Source: Phycisphaerae bacterium
GTDB taxonomy: Bacteria; Planctomycetota; Phycisphaerae; Sedimentisphaerales; Anaerobacaceae
Direction: 5' to 3'
DNA length: 50,388 nt
Assembly (NCBI GenBank): GCA_030619925.1
Contig: JAUXAL010000022.1
Location: 1-50,388 of the forward strand
Shown: one piece after another, positions 47,577-50,388 of the stretch
Layout: each line of letters begins with the position of its first letter
Position numbering within the stretch: position 1 is the stretch's first letter
The notes under the pieces: generated by a model
Told to the model about the DNA's origin: nothing
Seen by the model: only the letters and a program-made list of their open reading frames with translations
The model's database searches: none
Position numbers and translations under genes: made by a program

Positions 47577-50303
47577 ATGGCGAAAAAACTCTACATAATT
47601 GACGGCCACGCACACATTTACGCCGCTTACTATGCCCAGATGCGCCCGCTGACCAGCCCGGCCGGCGAGCCGACCCAGGCCACCTACATCTTCACAACAG
47701 CCATCTTAGGCCTCATCCAGCGTCAAAACCCCGATATGCTCGCTGTGGCGATGGACAGCAAAACCCCGACTTTCAGAAACGAAATTTACTCCGAATACAA
47801 AGCCAACCGCCCGCCGATGCCCGACGATATGCCCCTGCAAATAGATCGAATCGAGCAGATCCTCGAGGCAATGAAGATCCCGATACTGCGGCTGGACGGT
47901 TTTGAGGCTGACGACATAATCGGCACACTCGCAAAAAAAGCCTCGAAAGATGGTATCGACACCTACATCTGCGCAAGGGACAAAGATATGTATCAGCTTG
48001 TCGATGATCACACTTACATTTTCGATATCAAAAAAGGTGAAGTTCTTGACGATGATGCGCTGTTTGAAAAATATAAAATTCATCCAAAAGATTTTCTCGA
48101 TGTATTGGCCTTACAGGGTGATACTTCAGACAATGTCCCCGGCGTACCGCTAATCGGGGAAATGAACGCTGTTAAGCTGATTCAACAATACGGTTCTCTC
48201 GATAAACTATATAAACATGTCGATGAAATAAAAGGCAAACGCGGCGAGAATCTCCGCAAATTCAAAGAACAAGCCTATCTTAGCAAAGAGCTTGTAACCA
48301 TTGATTGCAATGTCCCGCTTGAAATCGATGACGGCGCTCTCGCCGTGAAGGAATTTAACAAATCCGAGCTGGCCCGGATTTTCACTGAGCTCGGCTTTAA
48401 TCGTCTGCTAACGCAATTGGGCTTGACGGAAGACTCGTCGAGCGTATTGCGTGATGCGTATCGCATAGAACAAAAACGCAATACTCAATACGATATACGC
48501 AATACGAAAGATTATCAGCTGATAGATACACAGGCAAAATTCGACGTATTTTTAACCGACCTCAAAAAGCAAAAATTATTTGCTCTCGATACCGAAACCA
48601 CTTCACTTTTCGCCATGCGAGCGGTCCTCGTCGGCGTCAGTTTTTCCTGGCAGCCACGTAAGGGCTCCTATCTTCCTGTAAAGGCGCCGCTCGGCTCAAA
48701 GTATCTTGACGTAGAATCCGTCCGCGGGAAACTCGCACCAATACTTGCGGACGAAAACGTAAAGAAGATCGGCCAGAACATAAAGTATGACTTACTTGTT
48801 CTGGAAAATGCCGGGATGCCGGTAAAAGGGGTTTACTTTGACACGATGGTCGCCTCTTATTGTCTCGACCCTTCGCGCAGTCATTCGATGAATAAAATGG
48901 CGGCCGATTTCCTGAATTACGAGTGCATCCCGATCTCCGCCCTTATCGGCAAAGGCAAAAACCAGCTTACCTTCGATATGGTTGACACAGCCGCTGCCTG
49001 CCGGTACGCTGCTGAGGATGCCGATATAACTTTTCAGCTTTATAATTTCTTAAAAGACCGTCTTGAAACCGAGCCTCTGCTCAAAAAGTTATTTGAAGAG
49101 GTGGAAATGCCGTTGGTCTCGGTCCTGGCCGCTATGGAATACAACGGCGTTTCCCTCGACACCGGCTTGCTGCGAAAAATCTCCGGCCAGGTTACTGAAA
49201 CGCTCAAAACTGTAACCGAGCAGGTTTACGAACACGCCGGCGCCGGTTTCAACATCGATTCTCCCAAGCAGCTTGCTGAAATCCTGTTCGACAGACTCAA
49301 CCTGACACCCATTCGTATCGGCAAGGCGGGCCGGAGCACAGATGCCGCGGTCCTTGAACAATTGACCGACCAGCATCCGATTATCGAGCTGATTCTTCAA
49401 TACCGCACTTTGAGCAAATTGAAAAATACTTATGTGGACAAGCTCGGCGCGATTATCAATCCGCGTACTAAGCGGGTGCACGCTTCCTTTAATCAGACCA
49501 TCACCGCCACGGGCCGGCTGAGCTCCAGCAACCCAAATCTGCAGAATATACCGATACGTACCGAGCTCGGCCGCAAAATCCGCGCCGCCTTTGTTCCAGC
49601 AGAGAAAAGCGATTGCATCCTGAGTGCCGACTACTCACAAATCGAGCTGCGGCTGCTGGCCCACTTTTCAAAGGACCAAACCCTGATGGCTGCTTTCGCC
49701 GCCGACCAGGACATTCATCGCTTCGTGGCCTCGCAGATTTACGGTGTGGCTCTTGAAGAGGTGACGGACGAAATGCGTTCAAACTGCAAAGCGGTCAATT
49801 TCGGCATCATTTACGGCCAGAGCGCGTTCGGACTTGCGCGTTCGATCGGGATAGGCCAAACCGAGGCAAAGAGGTTCATTGAAGATTACTTTGCCCGCTA
49901 CAGTTCGATCCGCAAATTTATGGACGATTGTATATCGCGAGCAGAGCGCACCGGCTACGCTGAAACTATTATGCACCGCCGGCGGAACATCCCAAACTTG
50001 AGCAGCAAAAATGCCAACAAACGTTCACAGGCCCAGCGTCTGGCAATCAACACCGTCATTCAAGGCTCAGCCGCAGATTTAATAAAGATTGCCATGATAG
50101 CCATCCAGGAAAAAATCGAAACGCAGCAGTTGCCCGTCAAGCTGATTCTTCAAATCCACGATGAGCTTGTTTTCGAGCTGTCCGCCGCCGACGCCGCCAA
50201 ACACGCTAAGTGGATAGAGAAGGAAATGACCAGTGCCATAAAACTCAATGTTCCGCTGAAGGTTGATGTAAGCTACGGTCCGACATGGCTTGGGGAGAAG
50301 TGA
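47577..50303 (+). CDS. polA: DNA polymerase I
   Basis: This 908-residue polymerase, with all three domains, fills gaps and removes RNA primers. The 5' nuclease (DGHAHIYAAYYAQ, GFEADDIIGTLAKKA, LQGDTSDNVPGVPLIGE) spans ~1-285. The 3'-5' proofreading exonuclease is intact (Asp338/Glu340 in FALDTETTSL, NIKYDLLVL). The polymerase has motif A SADYSQIELRLLAHF (Asp685), the O-helix KAVNFGIIYG with Phe, and motif C QIHDELVFEL (Asp862). A ~23-residue palindromic repeat is in frame between nuclease and exonuclease at 289-311. ATG 47577 is preferred over TTG 47541. Confidence 0.96.
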   Translation: MAKKLYIIDGHAHIYAAYYAQMRPLTSPAGEPTQATYIFTTAILGLIQRQNPDMLAVAMDSKTPTFRNEIYSEYKANRPPMPDDMPLQIDRIEQILEAMKIPILRLDGFEADDIIGTLAKKASKDGIDTYICARDKDMYQLVDDHTYIFDIKKGEVLDDDALFEKYKIHPKDFLDVLALQGDTSDNVPGVPLIGEMNAVKLIQQYGSLDKLYKHVDEIKGKRGENLRKFKEQAYLSKELVTIDCNVPLEIDDGALAVKEFNKSELARIFTELGFNRLLTQLGLTEDSSSVLRDAYRIEQKRNTQYDIRNTKDYQLIDTQAKFDVFLTDLKKQKLFALDTETTSLFAMRAVLVGVSFSWQPRKGSYLPVKAPLGSKYLDVESVRGKLAPILADENVKKIGQNIKYDLLVLENAGMPVKGVYFDTMVASYCLDPSRSHSMNKMAADFLNYECIPISALIGKGKNQLTFDMVDTAAACRYAAEDADITFQLYNFLKDRLETEPLLKKLFEEVEMPLVSVLAAMEYNGVSLDTGLLRKISGQVTETLKTVTEQVYEHAGAGFNIDSPKQLAEILFDRLNLTPIRIGKAGRSTDAAVLEQLTDQHPIIELILQYRTLSKLKNTYVDKLGAIINPRTKRVHASFNQTITATGRLSSSNPNLQNIPIRTELGRKIRAAFVPAEKSDCILSADYSQIELRLLAHFSKDQTLMAAFAADQDIHRFVASQIYGVALEEVTDEMRSNCKAVNFGIIYGQSAFGLARSIGIGQTEAKRFIEDYFARYSSIRKFMDDCISRAERTGYAETIMHRRRNIPNLSSKNANKRSQAQRLAINTVIQGSAADLIKIAMIAIQEKIETQQLPVKLILQIHDELVFELSAADAAKHAKWIEKEMTSAIKLNVPLKVDVSYGPTWLGEK
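48441..48507. repeat. In-frame palindromic repeat inside polA
   Basis: CGTATTGCGT (48443-48452) and ACGCAATACG (48497-48506) are perfect 10-bp inverted arms; between them GATGCGTATCGC and further ACGCAATAC-type units. It encodes VLRDAYRIEQKRNTQYDIRN, similar to the ileS insert. Confidence 0.75.
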
Positions 50304-50388
50304 GTCGTTAGTTAATAGTCGTTAATATTTGGTTGTGGTGAAACGCATAATGAGGATTAGGGGGCTAAGGAGCCGGGAGAATCATAAT
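50304..50388. other. Sequence after polA
   Basis: A TTAGTTAATAGTCGTTAATA low-complexity stretch and purine-rich end; no gene or terminator seen before the window ends. Confidence 0.4.

Noticed and set aside
1-50388. tRNA or rRNA genes
   Set aside because: No cloverleaf with TTCGAATCC-type arms or rRNA core sequence was recognised by eye; a covariance search could still find one.

Overview
The window looks like a chromosomal contig from a planctomycete, most likely an anaerobic or sediment-type member of the Phycisphaerae. This is inferred from gene content, not from a marker-gene search. The signs are secreted beta-helix and dockerin-bearing proteins, DUF362 proteins, a DUF4962/heparinase II/III polysaccharide lyase, a GH99-like enzyme, a URO-D-type methyltransferase, and many short palindromic repeats between and inside genes. 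I saw no rRNA, tRNA, CRISPR array, phage or complete insertion sequence.

Layout. 1-3.9 kb: end of a beta-propeller/dockerin/NTF2-like secreted protein, a MATE exporter, a DUF167 protein and two small unknowns. 3.9-12.7 kb, minus strand: a probable long operon of Na+/sugar symporter, divergent galactokinase, pyrK, pyrD, secreted heparinase II/III-like lyase and URO-D-family methyltransferase. 13-15.7 kb: a strong promoter, a 43-codon ORF and a membrane-anchored DUF362/beta-helix protein. 16-24.7 kb: YkgJ cysteine-cluster protein, nnrD, hicBA and a HEPN protein, larB, tsaD, a nucleotidyltransferase-like pair, a UbiE-like methyltransferase, a second DUF362 protein and a lipoprotein. 25-29.5 kb: two secreted proteins sharing a near-identical C-terminal module, with dockerin debris. 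29.7-36.2 kb: an apparent operon of aminotransferase, GT-C-like membrane protein, GT2 and a GGCT/amidoligase-like fusion. 36.4-41 kb: RRM protein, a nitronate monooxygenase fragment, cold-shock protein, Nudix hydrolase, GT9 heptosyltransferase, and a DUF3326/SpeD-like pair. 41.3-50.3 kb: ileS with an attenuator, a chimeric RodA-fragment/cysteine-peptidase-like protein, two small membrane proteins and polA.

The most notable signal lies upstream of ileS on the minus strand. A TTGACA promoter is followed by a 20-codon leader peptide with nine isoleucines, then a rho-independent terminator. The 5' arm of the terminator can instead pair with RNA around the leader stop codon. This is the full architecture of ribosome-mediated transcription attenuation, here controlling isoleucyl-tRNA synthetase.

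A second theme is short palindromic repeats that enter coding sequence. One family is inserted in frame in both ileS and polA. Repeats also supply the stop codons or C-termini of tsaD, ileS, a DUF362 gene and the GT9 gene.
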